In this document: positions 35,590-43,827 of the stretch, one piece after another
Position numbering within the stretch: the stretch's first letter is position 1
Layout: the number at the start of each line of letters is the position of its first letter
NCBI RefSeq assembly: GCF_016316925.1
Contig: NZ_JAEEGB010000026.1
Location: forward strand, 62,001 to 126,000
Direction: 5' to 3'
DNA from: Clostridium aciditolerans
Lineage (GTDB): Bacteria > Bacillota > Clostridia > Clostridiales > Clostridiaceae
Length of the DNA: 64,000 bases
Program-made: the position numbers and the translations under genes
The notes under the pieces: model-generated
What the model saw: the letters and a program-made list of their open reading frames with translations, nothing else
Told to the model about the DNA's origin: nothing
Database searches by the model: none

Positions 35590-36384
35590 ATGATAATTGA
35601 TAGTCATGCTCATGTAATATTAGCAACAGAAAAACAATTACTAATGATGGAGGAAGCTAGTGTAGATAAAACTATATTGTTTTCTACAACGCCTCATCCT
35701 GAAAAAGCTCATGATTTAAAATCACTAGAAAAAGAACTGGCCATATTGAACAATATACTGGCAAGTAATACTTCATTAGATGAGAGAATTAGAAATATTA
35801 AAAGTACTACAGAAGAATTAAAAAAAGTTATAGATAGAAATCCATCAAAATTTATTGGCTTTGGGTTAGTACCATTATCTTTACCATATAATGAAACTGC
35901 TGATTGGATAAATGATAATGTAATTAAAAATAATTTTTACGGTTTAGGAGAATTCTCACCAGCTCCTGGTCAGGTAAAATATTTAGAAGTAATCTTTCGA
36001 GCTTCCAATGAGTTAGGATATTTACCTATATGGGTTCATACTTTTCACCCTTTAAATTTTGAGGACATAAAAGAACTTGTACAATTATCTAAGAAATATC
36101 CTAAAGTCCCATTAATACTAGGTCATATGGGAGGTATACACTGGCTTGATGTAATAAAACTTGCCAAAGAGAATTATAATATTTATTTAGATTTATCAGC
36201 TACTTATACAGTTTTAGCTCCTAAAATAGCAATTAAAGAATTACCTGAACGCACATTATTTAGTTCAGATGCCCCTTATGGTAATCCTCTACTATTTAAA
36301 AGAATGATTGAAATGAGTAGTCCGGATAAAAAGGTATTAGAACAAGTACTGGGCGGAAACATAATAAAATTACTAAAATTGTAA
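35590..36384 (+). CDS. Amidohydrolase 2 family protein
   Basis: A 264-residue TIM-barrel hydrolase with the metal motif IDSHAHV at the very start, GFGLVPL, GLGEFSPAPG, WVHTFHP, LGHMGG and the C-terminal FSSDAPYG aspartate. It belongs to the Amidohydro_2 class (hydrolases or decarboxylases of cyclic or aromatic acids); the substrate is unknown. I choose ATG 35590, eight bases after AAAGGA, over upstream in-frame codons. It is divergent from hxlR. Confidence 0.82.
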   Translation: MIIDSHAHVILATEKQLLMMEEASVDKTILFSTTPHPEKAHDLKSLEKELAILNNILASNTSLDERIRNIKSTTEELKKVIDRNPSKFIGFGLVPLSLPYNETADWINDNVIKNNFYGLGEFSPAPGQVKYLEVIFRASNELGYLPIWVHTFHPLNFEDIKELVQLSKKYPKVPLILGHMGGIHWLDVIKLAKENYNIYLDLSATYTVLAPKIAIKELPERTLFSSDAPYGNPLLFKRMIEMSSPDKKVLEQVLGGNIIKLLKL

Positions 36385-36427
36385 CTTCTCATTTTTACAT
36401 TATCCTACCTACCAATTAAAACTTTTC

Positions 36428-36460
36428 CAATATGTCAGAGTCTTAGACTCTGGCATATTG
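36428..36460 (+). terminator. Hairpin after the amidohydrolase gene
   Basis: CAATATG-T-CAGAGTC / GACTCTG-G-CATATTG is a 15-position stem with a single mismatch and a TTA loop. The T-run is poor, but the position right after the stop fits a terminator. Confidence 0.55.
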
Positions 36461-36588
36461 TTAACCTTCAGTTAACGCCCCCATGAATACTATAAAAATT
36501 ATAAAAGAAATTATACGAAGTTTACCTGATGTCGTAAGCCATAAATTAATAATACAAGCTCTCCCATACATACTTCTCCCTTTTAAAA

Positions 36589-37152
36589 TTAACTCTCCAT
36601 GGCTTTTGCTAACATAGCGAGCTTGTTTATTGTTTTCCAGTTTCGCATAGTCGCCGGCACGTCCAATTTATGAAGATTGTTGGCAAGCTTGGATTTTCGA
36701 ATACTATGACGGAATAGAAGAAAGACCTCCCGTCCTTTGATTTGATACTCCTCCTTTTCACTTTTATATGATCCTAAGTATTCTATCTTTTCTTGTGAAG
36801 GGGTATGGGTTAGCAATGATATATATAGACTCTCTCCTTCCGACGACAATTCCGCTTCTAATATTGCATCCTCTGAAAAGGGGCAATTTTCGATAATTTG
36901 TTCTAGCTCTGCAGCAGTTCTCAAAATAACTATGACTGAAAATCCAAAAGTCACCTCAATCTCATGCTCAATTTTCTTACGCAGAAGTTCCTCATCTTCA
37001 TTTGATTTGAATAGAACATTACCGCTTTGAATATATGTTTTCACCTCACAAAATCCCATCGCTTCAAACATTTGTTTCAAATCTACCATCTTAATTATAT
37101 TTTTTCCACCTACATTAATACCTCGTAACAGCGCGATATAAATAGTAATAAT
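36589..37152 (-). CDS. DUF1697 protein, apparently starting at AUU (start codon changed)
   Basis: The frame upstream of the first ATG (37089) already encodes the family's conserved N-terminus, YIALLRGINVGGKN. The coding region must therefore start earlier. The only codons between that block and an upstream in-frame stop are ATT ATT ACT ATT. A good AAAGGAGAGG site stands 4-7 bases before the first ATT (37152). Initiation at AUU gives 187 residues, the normal family length. Later blocks are MFEAMGFCEVKTYIQSGNVLF and the C-terminal ATMRNWKTINKL. The function of DUF1697 is unknown. Either a rare AUU start or a lost ATG (inactive gene) is possible. Confidence 0.65.
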   Translation of the reverse strand: MITIYIALLRGINVGGKNIIKMVDLKQMFEAMGFCEVKTYIQSGNVLFKSNEDEELLRKKIEHEIEVTFGFSVIVILRTAAELEQIIENCPFSEDAILEAELSSEGESLYISLLTHTPSQEKIEYLGSYKSEKEEYQIKGREVFLLFRHSIRKSKLANNLHKLDVPATMRNWKTINKLAMLAKAMES

Positions 37153-37504
37153 TTAACCTCTCCTTTAATATAAGTTCTGCAGCAACAATATACTTTTATG
37201 TATTCAGGTCAAGCTATGGACAACTCATCTTCACAGTTTGGATATAAAATATAATACTTATCCAATTTGACTCTCTTCTATATCTTAATTCTTATCATTT
37301 CATGATACTTCACTAACGCATCTGCTAGTCATTTTATATTCTATTGTAACATATTAAGGAAATAAGGTGGTAAAATAATGGCAATTACATTGAAAGGAAG
37401 ATGTTGAATATAAGAAAGTTGATAGGTTATCTATAATATATATCTTATTGCTTAGATATGCTAAATCTTTTAAGTTGATCCTCCCCTAAACCTAAATTTT
37501 ATAT

Positions 37505-37534
37505 ATAAAAAAAGAAGCTTATTTCTAAACTTCT
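37505..37534 (-). terminator. Terminator of the Spo0E-like gene
   Basis: On the minus strand AGAAGTTTA-GAAA-TAAGCTTCT is followed by T7. The stem overlaps the stop codon of the gene. Confidence 0.85.
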
Positions 37535-37701
37535 GTTTTATCTTGTTTTATTACCTCACTATATGTATTTAGTACCGAATCTAGCATTTTACTAGCTGCA
37601 ACTACTTCTGGGTTTAATAAGTCTCCTTTTTCATTAATAACTTCATATAAATGCTCTCTAACTTCACTTATTAGTTCCTCTAATTGGTTTAACTTGTTTA
37701 T
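37525..37701 (-). CDS. Spo0E-like sporulation regulator (aspartyl-phosphate phosphatase), apparent AUA start
   Basis: The conserved part is LNQLEELISEVREHLYEVINEKG and SKMLDSVLNTYSEVIKQ, the two-helix Spo0E fold with its S-x-x-L-D motif. Such proteins dephosphorylate Spo0A~P and delay sporulation. Members are 50-60 residues long. Here a strong GGGAGGAG site is followed six bases later by ATA AAC AAG, where ATG would be expected. Starting there gives 58 residues. The only earlier start is a GTG at 37809 with no ribosome site, giving an implausible AT-rich extension. Either AUA initiation or a start-codon mutation. Confidence 0.65.
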   Translation of the reverse strand: MNKLNQLEELISEVREHLYEVINEKGDLLNPEVVAASKMLDSVLNTYSEVIKQDKTEV

Positions 37702-37800
37702 TTTAATCTCCTCCCTAAATGGAATATAATTTAAATTTTTAAATATATCAATATTAAAATAGAGGTAATTAAAGTACTCAATTTTTAGTATTTTAAAATA

Positions 37801-37836
37801 AATAAGCACTTAGATTTCTCCAAGCGCTTATTTTCT
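37801..37836. terminator. Bidirectional hairpin upstream of the Spo0E-like gene
   Basis: AATAAGCACTTAGA / TCCAAGCGCTTATT form a 14-position stem with a short loop and T-rich flanks on both strands. It probably ends a short minus-strand transcript from the 37840-38100 area. Confidence 0.55.
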
Positions 37837-37951
37837 ATATAATAAGGGGGACTCATTATATATTAAAATTATTATTTTTTCCTCTAAGTTTTTATCACTT
37901 AGAACAATTATTATTATAAATACAAGTTGTTACAACCTTATGTCATTATTG

Positions 37952-38074
37952 TTAAATAATCATATACTTTTTTAACAACTTGTAAAATAATAGGCACCAG
38001 TTCTTATCTTTGTGCTTGGTCAGTGGGTAATTTTCATCACACTTTATATACAATAATTCCTTTTTCATATCCAT
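37952..38074 (-). CDS. Possible 40-residue small protein
   Basis: ATG with a GAGAAGTG ribosome-site-like sequence, then MDMKKELLYIKCDENYPL ... WCLLFYKLLKKYMII, ending at TAA. It precedes the hairpin at 37801-37836, so a transcript is plausible. No family is recognised. An inverted repeat (ACAAGTTGTT at 37923, AACAACTTGT at 37973) overlaps its end. Confidence 0.3.
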   Translation of the reverse strand: MDMKKELLYIKCDENYPLTKHKDKNWCLLFYKLLKKYMII

Positions 38075-38227
38075 CTTAATCACTTCTCAAATTTTATTCA
38101 TAAGATAAAATAATTATTAAAACACCGTATTATTAAGACGAATAATACGGTGTTTTAGAAATCATTTAATTTTAACATTTGTGAAAATCAATAAGGTTAA
38201 TGTAAGCCTCAAAAATAGCATATATAT

Positions 38228-38668
38228 CTAGCGAATATCAATTTTTCTCTTTTTGTCGTTACCTTTATTCAATTTAGGCAGAGTAATCTTTAAAACACCA
38301 TGTTCAAATGAAGCATCTATCTTGCTTTCATCTACGTTGTCTATATAGAAACTTCTCTTAAATTCTCCATAATGTCTTTCACGTCTAACGTAATTTTCCT
38401 TTTTGTCTTCTAGAGATTCATTTCTTTTTGCACTAATTACTAGGTAATTGTTATTAAACTCTATATCTATAGCTTCTTTTTCAATTCCAGGTAAATCTGC
38501 TTCTACAAGATAGTTTTCATCTGTTTCTTTTAAGTCAACCTTAAAGTTTCCTCGTAAATCATTAATTGTTGAGAAGAAATCATCATTAAAGAAGTTCTTC
38601 AAAAATGGTGAAAAGAAATCATCTCTTCTAACTAAATCATTTTTTCTAAAAGGTACCATATCAAACAT
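38228..38668 (-). CDS. hsp18: Small heat-shock protein (Hsp20/alpha-crystallin), Hsp18-like
   Basis: A 146-residue small heat-shock protein. The N-terminus MFDMVPFRKN is similar to clostridial Hsp18. The alpha-crystallin domain spans residues ~45-135 (FKVDLKETDENYLVEADLPG, RRERHYGEFKRSFYIDN, ASFEHGVLKITLPK), followed by a short basic tail. It acts as an ATP-independent holdase. The ATG follows AGGAGG. A consensus CtsR operator overlaps its promoter. Confidence 0.93.
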   Translation of the reverse strand: MFDMVPFRKNDLVRRDDFFSPFLKNFFNDDFFSTINDLRGNFKVDLKETDENYLVEADLPGIEKEAIDIEFNNNYLVISAKRNESLEDKKENYVRRERHYGEFKRSFYIDNVDESKIDASFEHGVLKITLPKLNKGNDKKRKIDIR

Positions 38669-38719
38669 TTTTAAATCCCTCCTAATTTTATTTAGTTTGC
38701 ATTTCTAATTTATATTTAT

Positions 38720-38748
38720 ATAATAAGACAAAAGTCAAAGAAAGTCAA
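38720..38748 (-). promoter_or_regulatory. Sigma-A promoter of hsp18
   Basis: On the minus strand TTGACT (38748-38743) and TATTAT (38725-38720) are separated by 17 bases, about 50 bases upstream of the start codon. Confidence 0.75.
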
Positions 38749-38749
38749 A
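38733..38749 (+). promoter_or_regulatory. CtsR heat-shock operator
   Basis: AGTCAAA-GAA-AGTCAAA matches the CtsR heptad direct repeat RGTCAAA-NAN-RGTCAAA exactly. It covers the -35 box and part of the spacer of the hsp18 promoter, the right place for repression. Confidence 0.85.
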
Positions 38750-38956
38750 GTATAAAATCAAGAGAATTATCAAGTTAAATTGAAAAAATTAATATACTAT
38801 TTATATAAATTATTTTAACAAGAATTTTTAGAAATAAACGAGGAACTTTTAGCTAATTTTAATATTGAAAAGCTGTTATAACATAATTTTTCACATCGAC
38901 ACATCATTATACAGTGTAAAATCATGGCAAACTTTTCATTGATTTCAAAAACAAAC

Positions 38957-39883
38957 CTACCTTAAAATCATAGCAAAAATTGGAATTGTAGCAACGGATA
39001 CTACAGTTGAAAGCAAAACTCCTTTTGTAGCAAAACCGACATCAGCATTGTACTGTTGTGAAAAAATTGTTGTACATGCGGCCACTGGCATTGCAAAACT
39101 TATAATTAATACCTTTGCTAGAAGGGAGCTATCATTAAAAATAAATCGCATAATCAGTAATGCTATGATTGGTATTATCAACAGCTTTACAAAGGACATG
39201 ACATATATAGCCCCATTCCCTAGAAGTTCTTTAAATCTCAATTCTCCTACCTGAACTCCAATTACAAACATTGTAAGAGGCGTTGTTGCAGCTCCAATAA
39301 TATTTACGGAATGTCCCAAGAATCCGGGTAATTGAAAATTGCATAGAAACATTACATATCCAATTATAACGCCGATTATTCCTGGAGTTAAAAATTCTTT
39401 AAAACTTATTTTTGTTTTAATCCCTGCTGAAAGTTGAATAAGCATAATACCTACAGTAAACAACATAATATCATTTACCATCTCTATAATAGAAGCATAG
39501 AACACTGCCTCTTTTCCATACAATGCATTAATTACAGGAATTCCCATAAACCCAGTATTGGCAAATACCAACATAAATGCAAAGATACCTCCTTGTTCCC
39601 GCTTAATTTTCAGCATTTTTACAAGAAGAAAACCTACTATAAAAGCAATTGCAAAAACCAGCAAAACAACCACAAATATGTACTGACTTCTCTTAAATAT
39701 TTCCTGAGAAAACTTTACCTGCATTGCATCAATAACTAGGCAAGGCCAAGTCAAATTTACTACTACTGTAGAAATACCCTTTGATTGATTAGTATCAATT
39801 AATTCTTTTTTTCGAAAAATGATTCCAGGAATTATCATAATAAAAATCATGCATAAAGAATTAATAATCTCCATGATTGTCAT
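38957..39883 (-). CDS. AEC family transporter (auxin efflux carrier-like)
   Basis: A 308-residue membrane protein with about ten helices in two repeats, of the AEC/malate permease family. Helix-break motifs are seen at FANTGFMGIPVINALYG and at the C-terminal SFAMPVAACTTIFSQQY. The family exports or imports organic acids; the substrate is unknown. The ATG follows GGGGGA. It is 18 bases downstream of the HD-domain gene and probably in the same transcript. Confidence 0.88.
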   Translation of the reverse strand: MTIMEIINSLCMIFIMIIPGIIFRKKELIDTNQSKGISTVVVNLTWPCLVIDAMQVKFSQEIFKRSQYIFVVVLLVFAIAFIVGFLLVKMLKIKREQGGIFAFMLVFANTGFMGIPVINALYGKEAVFYASIIEMVNDIMLFTVGIMLIQLSAGIKTKISFKEFLTPGIIGVIIGYVMFLCNFQLPGFLGHSVNIIGAATTPLTMFVIGVQVGELRFKELLGNGAIYVMSFVKLLIIPIIALLIMRFIFNDSSLLAKVLIISFAMPVAACTTIFSQQYNADVGFATKGVLLSTVVSVATIPIFAMILR

Positions 39884-39901
39884 ATTGTTTTTCCCCCTAT
39901 A

Positions 39902-40468
39902 TTAACCTGTTCTTAAAACGCTCTGGGCACTCTCATATTTTTCTTTAATTATTTCTTTTGCTTCATAGCTTAATTTATTCCAACTTCTCTCTATCTTCTT
40001 TCTAACCCATTCTTTGCCATCATCTATACTCATTTTATGATTACAGTAGGCTAAGTAAAGTAATGATGGTATTTGATCTATATGTGCCATTGCATCTGCA
40101 TCAGCAACACAAATTGACTCTTTTGATGTCTTTTCCATTTTCACACTTCCTCTATGGGAAATAATACATTCTTTTACTTTTTCTATTTTATCTTCACAAT
40201 AACTTAATTCTCTTAGGATTCTTTCAGCTTCTGTTGAACCATATATGTGATGTTGTTCTTGTAAATCTTTATTCTTTATACCTGCATAATCATGTAATAA
40301 AGCTGCTATTTCCACCACTTCGACATCTGCTCCTATTTTTTCTGCTAACATCTTTGAATACTTTACAACACTTAAAATATGATGTGTCCATATGCCATAT
40401 CCAAAAATATTATTTTTACTCTTGCATTTTTCTTCAACTTCTTTTTCAATTGTTCTAATAATATCCAT
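39902..40468 (-). CDS. HD-domain phosphohydrolase
   Basis: A 188-residue HD-domain protein. Metal motifs are HHILSVVKYSKML, ALLHDYAGIK (the HD pair near residue 73), CIISHRG and VADADAMAHID. Related small HD proteins hydrolyse nucleotides; the substrate is unknown. The ATG follows AAGGAG. It is first of a likely two-gene unit with the AEC transporter. Confidence 0.85.
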   Translation of the reverse strand: MDIIRTIEKEVEEKCKSKNNIFGYGIWTHHILSVVKYSKMLAEKIGADVEVVEIAALLHDYAGIKNKDLQEQHHIYGSTEAERILRELSYCEDKIEKVKECIISHRGSVKMEKTSKESICVADADAMAHIDQIPSLLYLAYCNHKMSIDDGKEWVRKKIERSWNKLSYEAKEIIKEKYESAQSVLRTG

Positions 40469-40592
40469 TATATATCTCCTTGCATTAAAACTATGTAGTA
40501 TTATTTATATAAAATATATCTCAAAGTCCTGCTTTAAAATTATAAATTTGCATAGTGTTTTGTGCCTAAAACGTTATTAGGTTTAGCCTTCC

Positions 40593-41537
40593 TTATAGAT
40601 CTAATACTAAATCGATTTTATTCATTTTTTCATCCTTTACTTCCGGATTAGCATCACAATACCATTTATATGACAATTGTAATCCTTCGAATAAATCAAT
40701 TTGTGGCATATATAATCCATCTTTTTCAGCTTTTTTTGTGTCTAGTAGGTACGTAACATTTCTAAAAGGAAAATATTCTCTCACATTTATATTTGCTTCT
40801 TCACTATTCACTTCTTTTATATTTACTTTTTTGTTCACTACTCTCATAGTCATTTCAACTAATAGTTTCCACGTTATTATTTCGGAATTAGTTACATTAT
40901 ATGCTTGTCCTGCTGTTTGATCTGTATGTATAGCACTCTCAAATACTTTGACCAAATCGTCTATATATACAAATTGTGTCTCGTTGTTTCCATCCGGTAT
41001 TGGAATGTCTGACCCTTTGGTTACTCTATCAAACAAGTAGGTTTCTCTATATAAATTATTACCTTCTCCATATATGTAAGTTGGTCTAAATATAGTTACA
41101 GGAAATTTTTCAGTTTCCCATAAATTAAGTAAATAATCTTCAGCTTTCTTTTTATCTAACCCATAATTTCCCCAATTTTCGTTTTCACCCCGTGTAAATT
41201 CTTCTGTAATTACCTTATCTGAAGGTTTATACACTGCACCTGAACTGCAAAATATATATCTTTTTAAACTTTCTTTGTTTAAAATCTTAATTAATTTTTG
41301 TACATCCTCCTTTACATATGCTGAGATGTCAAAAATATAGTCATAGACTTCATTTGAAATATTAACTTTTAGATCTTCAATTGATTTTCTGTCTCCTTTT
41401 AAATGGTTCCTAATTCCATCATATTTAACAGGCTTAATTCCTCTTGTAAATATATCTACAATATAACCCTTAGATATCAAATATTTTACCAATGAACTGC
41501 TTACAAATTCAGTTCCTCCCATGACTAATATTTTCAT
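40593..41537 (-). CDS. NAD-dependent epimerase/dehydratase (extended SDR)
   Basis: A 314-residue Rossmann-fold protein with the N-terminal MGGTEFVSSSLVKYL dinucleotide motif (a variant of GGTxFxG), FDISAYVK, CSSGAVYKPS, the YGLDKKKAE active-site Tyr-Lys pair (~130) and FRPTYIYGEGN. It is probably a nucleotide-sugar epimerase or related reductase; the substrate is unknown. The ATG follows AAGGAGCG. It is monocistronic. Confidence 0.85.
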   Translation of the reverse strand: MKILVMGGTEFVSSSLVKYLISKGYIVDIFTRGIKPVKYDGIRNHLKGDRKSIEDLKVNISNEVYDYIFDISAYVKEDVQKLIKILNKESLKRYIFCSSGAVYKPSDKVITEEFTRGENENWGNYGLDKKKAEDYLLNLWETEKFPVTIFRPTYIYGEGNNLYRETYLFDRVTKGSDIPIPDGNNETQFVYIDDLVKVFESAIHTDQTAGQAYNVTNSEIITWKLLVEMTMRVVNKKVNIKEVNSEEANINVREYFPFRNVTYLLDTKKAEKDGLYMPQIDLFEGLQLSYKWYCDANPEVKDEKMNKIDLVLDL

Positions 41538-41675
41538 ACTTTACGCTCCTTTATTATTTAATAAAAGATTACACTTTTTAGTAATGCATCTTTAATTGCT
41601 TTACTTAAATCATCCATTCTTAATTCTTCCATTTTGTTTAGTAACTAACAAAATACGAACAATTTCAGCTAAAAT

Positions 41676-41945
41676 TTATGTGTTTTCAATATTGTTTTTA
41701 TCTAAAAAGTTCAAGATCATTTCATTTAATAATTCAGGCTTTTCACCAATTAAATGTGGCCCATGTCCACAATCTTGACCCCTTAAATCTGGAAAAATGC
41801 AGCGATATTTTGATTGTAATGCTGCAAATTGAGCTGAAAATGCTATAATACCTCTTGAAAAAGCATTATGTAAAAATACAATTGGTTCTCCTACTCCAAT
41901 CTCATCATAATAAACATTAGCATTTGATATTTCAACATATGGCAT
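41676..41945 (-). pseudogene. Alpha/beta hydrolase remnant with internal deletion
   Basis: The 89-residue frame starts like a complete alpha/beta hydrolase (VYYDEIGVGEPIVFLHNAF ... IFPDLRG) after AAGGAGG. It then jumps straight to the usual C-terminal end (CGHGPHLIGEKPELLNEMIL). The nucleophile elbow, the acid residue and the lid, some 150-170 residues, are missing, although the C-terminal His region is kept. An in-frame deletion has therefore fused the two ends. The product cannot be an active hydrolase. A short in-frame continuation after the stop reaches 41617 but matches nothing I know. Confidence 0.75.
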
Positions 41946-42022
41946 CTTGTTGTCCTCCTTTAACCTTGTGCAGCTTCGGATAAGTTATCTTTAGTAATGA
42001 AAATTCCATCATATCATTAATG

Positions 42023-42439
42023 CTATTTCAAAATTTCTTTGAATATACTATTTGACTCCTTTTTAATAAACCATGTTTTATTCTTTGACATTAAAACCCC
42101 TTGTACATTAATATCCTTATCTATCCACAGAGTATACTCTTCGTTTGATTTATCCGTAAAATAAATCTTTGCAGAATAATCCGGTGTTCTTATATCAATC
42201 TTCTCATTAGTTTCTTCTCTATTATTTAGAGCATTTATAAATTTAGTTATAGTATCTTTATCTGAAAGAGTCCATACTTTATTATTAGAGTGCTGAGTTA
42301 TTTCAATAAAGTCAATTTCCTTCTCTTTGCTTTTATTATTACTACATCCAATCATTAAAGAACATGAAACCATAAATATCACTATTATTGGTAGTAAGGT
42401 CTTTTTTAATGCTAACTTTACATTGCTATGTTGATTCAT
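42023..42439 (-). CDS. Predicted lipoprotein of unknown function
   Basis: A 138-residue exported protein: N-terminal positive region, hydrophobic stretch LLPIIVIFMVSCSLMIGC ending in a lipobox (MIGC), then a roughly 100-residue soluble domain with FIEITQHSNNKVWTLSDK and YTLWIDKDINVQG. The domain pattern (residue pairs around a strand-rich core) resembles small clostridial lipoproteins, but no function is known. ATG 42439 after GGAGGGG is preferred to the TTG four codons upstream. Confidence 0.7.
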   Translation of the reverse strand: MNQHSNVKLALKKTLLPIIVIFMVSCSLMIGCSNNKSKEKEIDFIEITQHSNNKVWTLSDKDTITKFINALNNREETNEKIDIRTPDYSAKIYFTDKSNEEYTLWIDKDINVQGVLMSKNKTWFIKKESNSIFKEILK

Positions 42440-42686
42440 CTTCCCCTCCAACTAAAACAGTTTTAGCGAATTAGAATTTACTTCCAATTACTATTCCTCT
42501 AAATAATGGTAATTAATTATAATTTTAACACAATATTTCTCTATACAAAATAAATTAAGCCAGAATTTTAATTCATAAGAACTAAGATTCTGACTTATGT
42601 GTTTTAGATCCTCTGAAGACTTGACCATAATCAAGCCAAAGCTAATATTTATCTAATATAAAGAATCTACATTTTAATATAAAACA

Positions 42687-43340
42687 TTAATTATCGCATA
42701 TCATTTTATACATTAATTCTGCAGGGTCAAGAATAGAGATAGAAGCATACTTTTTTAATTCATTATATAGATAAGGAAAGTGAGTACATCCAAGAATAAC
42801 TACATCTACTTTTATAGAGTTATAAAATTCTATCAAATTTTTTAATGCAAATTTTTCAACTATTTTTTCAGCAGGCATACCCTTCTCTATATCTATAACT
42901 AAAGGAAGTACCCCTATTCCAATAACATTACACTCTGAATTTACACTTTGCACAACTTTTTCAATACCTGCTGAACTTTGATTATTAGCTGTTAGTACTC
43001 CAATATTTTTATAATTACAAGCAATCTTTTTATAAACAGTAAGTGGGGTAATTATTCTCACCTCTTCTTCTCTAGACAATTTGTCCATATCAACTGCTGC
43101 ACTTAGAGAATTGCAGTATACAATTATTGTATCAACGCTTTTATGTTTTATTTCTTTTATTATTTCTCTAATTTTATTTGCAAGTTCAATTGGTGATAGA
43201 ATTTGAAACTTGGACTGTTCTTCTGGACATGAAGATACCGGATATCCCAATGCATTAATTCCTTTTGAAATAAAAAAATTCACCCCCATCTGAGTATCTA
43301 CAGGAGTTCCTGCAATAACTCCAACCTTAATATTATTCAT
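42687..43340 (-). CDS. Aspartate/glutamate racemase family protein
   Basis: A 217-residue Asp/Glu racemase-superfamily protein with the two catalytic cysteine regions: YCNSLSAAVD near residue 80 and ILGCTHFPYL near residue 185. VGVIAGTPVDTQMG forms the N-terminal loop. It could racemise aspartate or a related acid, or act as a hydantoin racemase-like enzyme. I choose ATG 43340 after GGGGTGG. Confidence 0.82.
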   Translation of the reverse strand: MNNIKVGVIAGTPVDTQMGVNFFISKGINALGYPVSSCPEEQSKFQILSPIELANKIREIIKEIKHKSVDTIIVYCNSLSAAVDMDKLSREEEVRIITPLTVYKKIACNYKNIGVLTANNQSSAGIEKVVQSVNSECNVIGIGVLPLVIDIEKGMPAEKIVEKFALKNLIEFYNSIKVDVVILGCTHFPYLYNELKKYASISILDPAELMYKMICDN

Positions 43341-43551
43341 ATATACCACCCCTCATAAATTCTCTTATCCCATTAGCTATGTTTTAATAAAGTTTAATCT
43401 AAAACTCTCACTAATAATTATTTTTTAACATATAAGCGAATTGTAGACTACTGGAACAAGACTTTGAACATCTTATTACTAATATATATTATATAATTTT
43501 ATGCTATTACTCTCTGGGGATAACTTTTAAGTGCTTTCGGTGTATCAGAGC

Positions 43552-43605
43552 CTTAGCTAACTTCTAGCTTAGCCACTTGCATGTTGGAAGCAGGATGTTA
43601 GCTAA
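43552..43605. repeat. Inverted repeat TTAGCTAAC / GTTAGCTAA
   Basis: Two perfect 9-base arms 36 bases apart, with partial inner pairing (GCTT / GAAGC). It lies at the 3' end of the gene remnant at 43598-43808 and may be its terminator or the end of a lost element. Confidence 0.5.
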
Positions 43606-43808
43606 AGTCAGAGTTTATTGATTTTATTACTTCAATAAAAAAATACCTAGGAATGTGATTCAAGCTCACTGGAAACACCTTATATCTCCAACGTTCATAA
43701 TTTGCATTCTCCTCGCCAGGCTGCGTTAATTTAATCTTCCAACCAAATTGCTTAAAAAATCATTATAATTATCAATTCTAAAGTACCAGCCTCTTCCTTC
43801 CTTATGCA
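43598..43808 (-). pseudogene. Frameshifted remnant of an unidentified gene
   Basis: On the minus strand one frame reads EGRGWYFRIDNYNDFL and, after a one-base shift near 43750, an adjacent frame reads FGWKIKLTQPGEENANYERW ... RYFFIEVIKSINSDFS to a TAA at 43598. Joined, they form a convincing 65-70-residue protein end with aromatic-rich composition. The 5' part is missing; the neighbouring alaX gene ends just before it. I do not recognise the family. The rest of the 43350-43550 spacer shows no gene. Confidence 0.5.
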
Positions 43809-43827
43809 TTTAATCTATTAAAATCTA

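Noticed and set aside
36484-36618. Plus-strand 44-codon frame between the amidohydrolase and DUF1697 genes
   Set aside because: No ribosome site, and it overlaps the 3' end of DUF1697 on the other strand.
37379-37411. ATG GCA ATT ACA ... TGT TGA after a good AAGGTGG site, a possible tiny Cys-UGA frame
   Set aside because: Only nine codons, with a stop two codons after the UGA. There is no SECIS-like structure and no homology; it is probably a decayed start.
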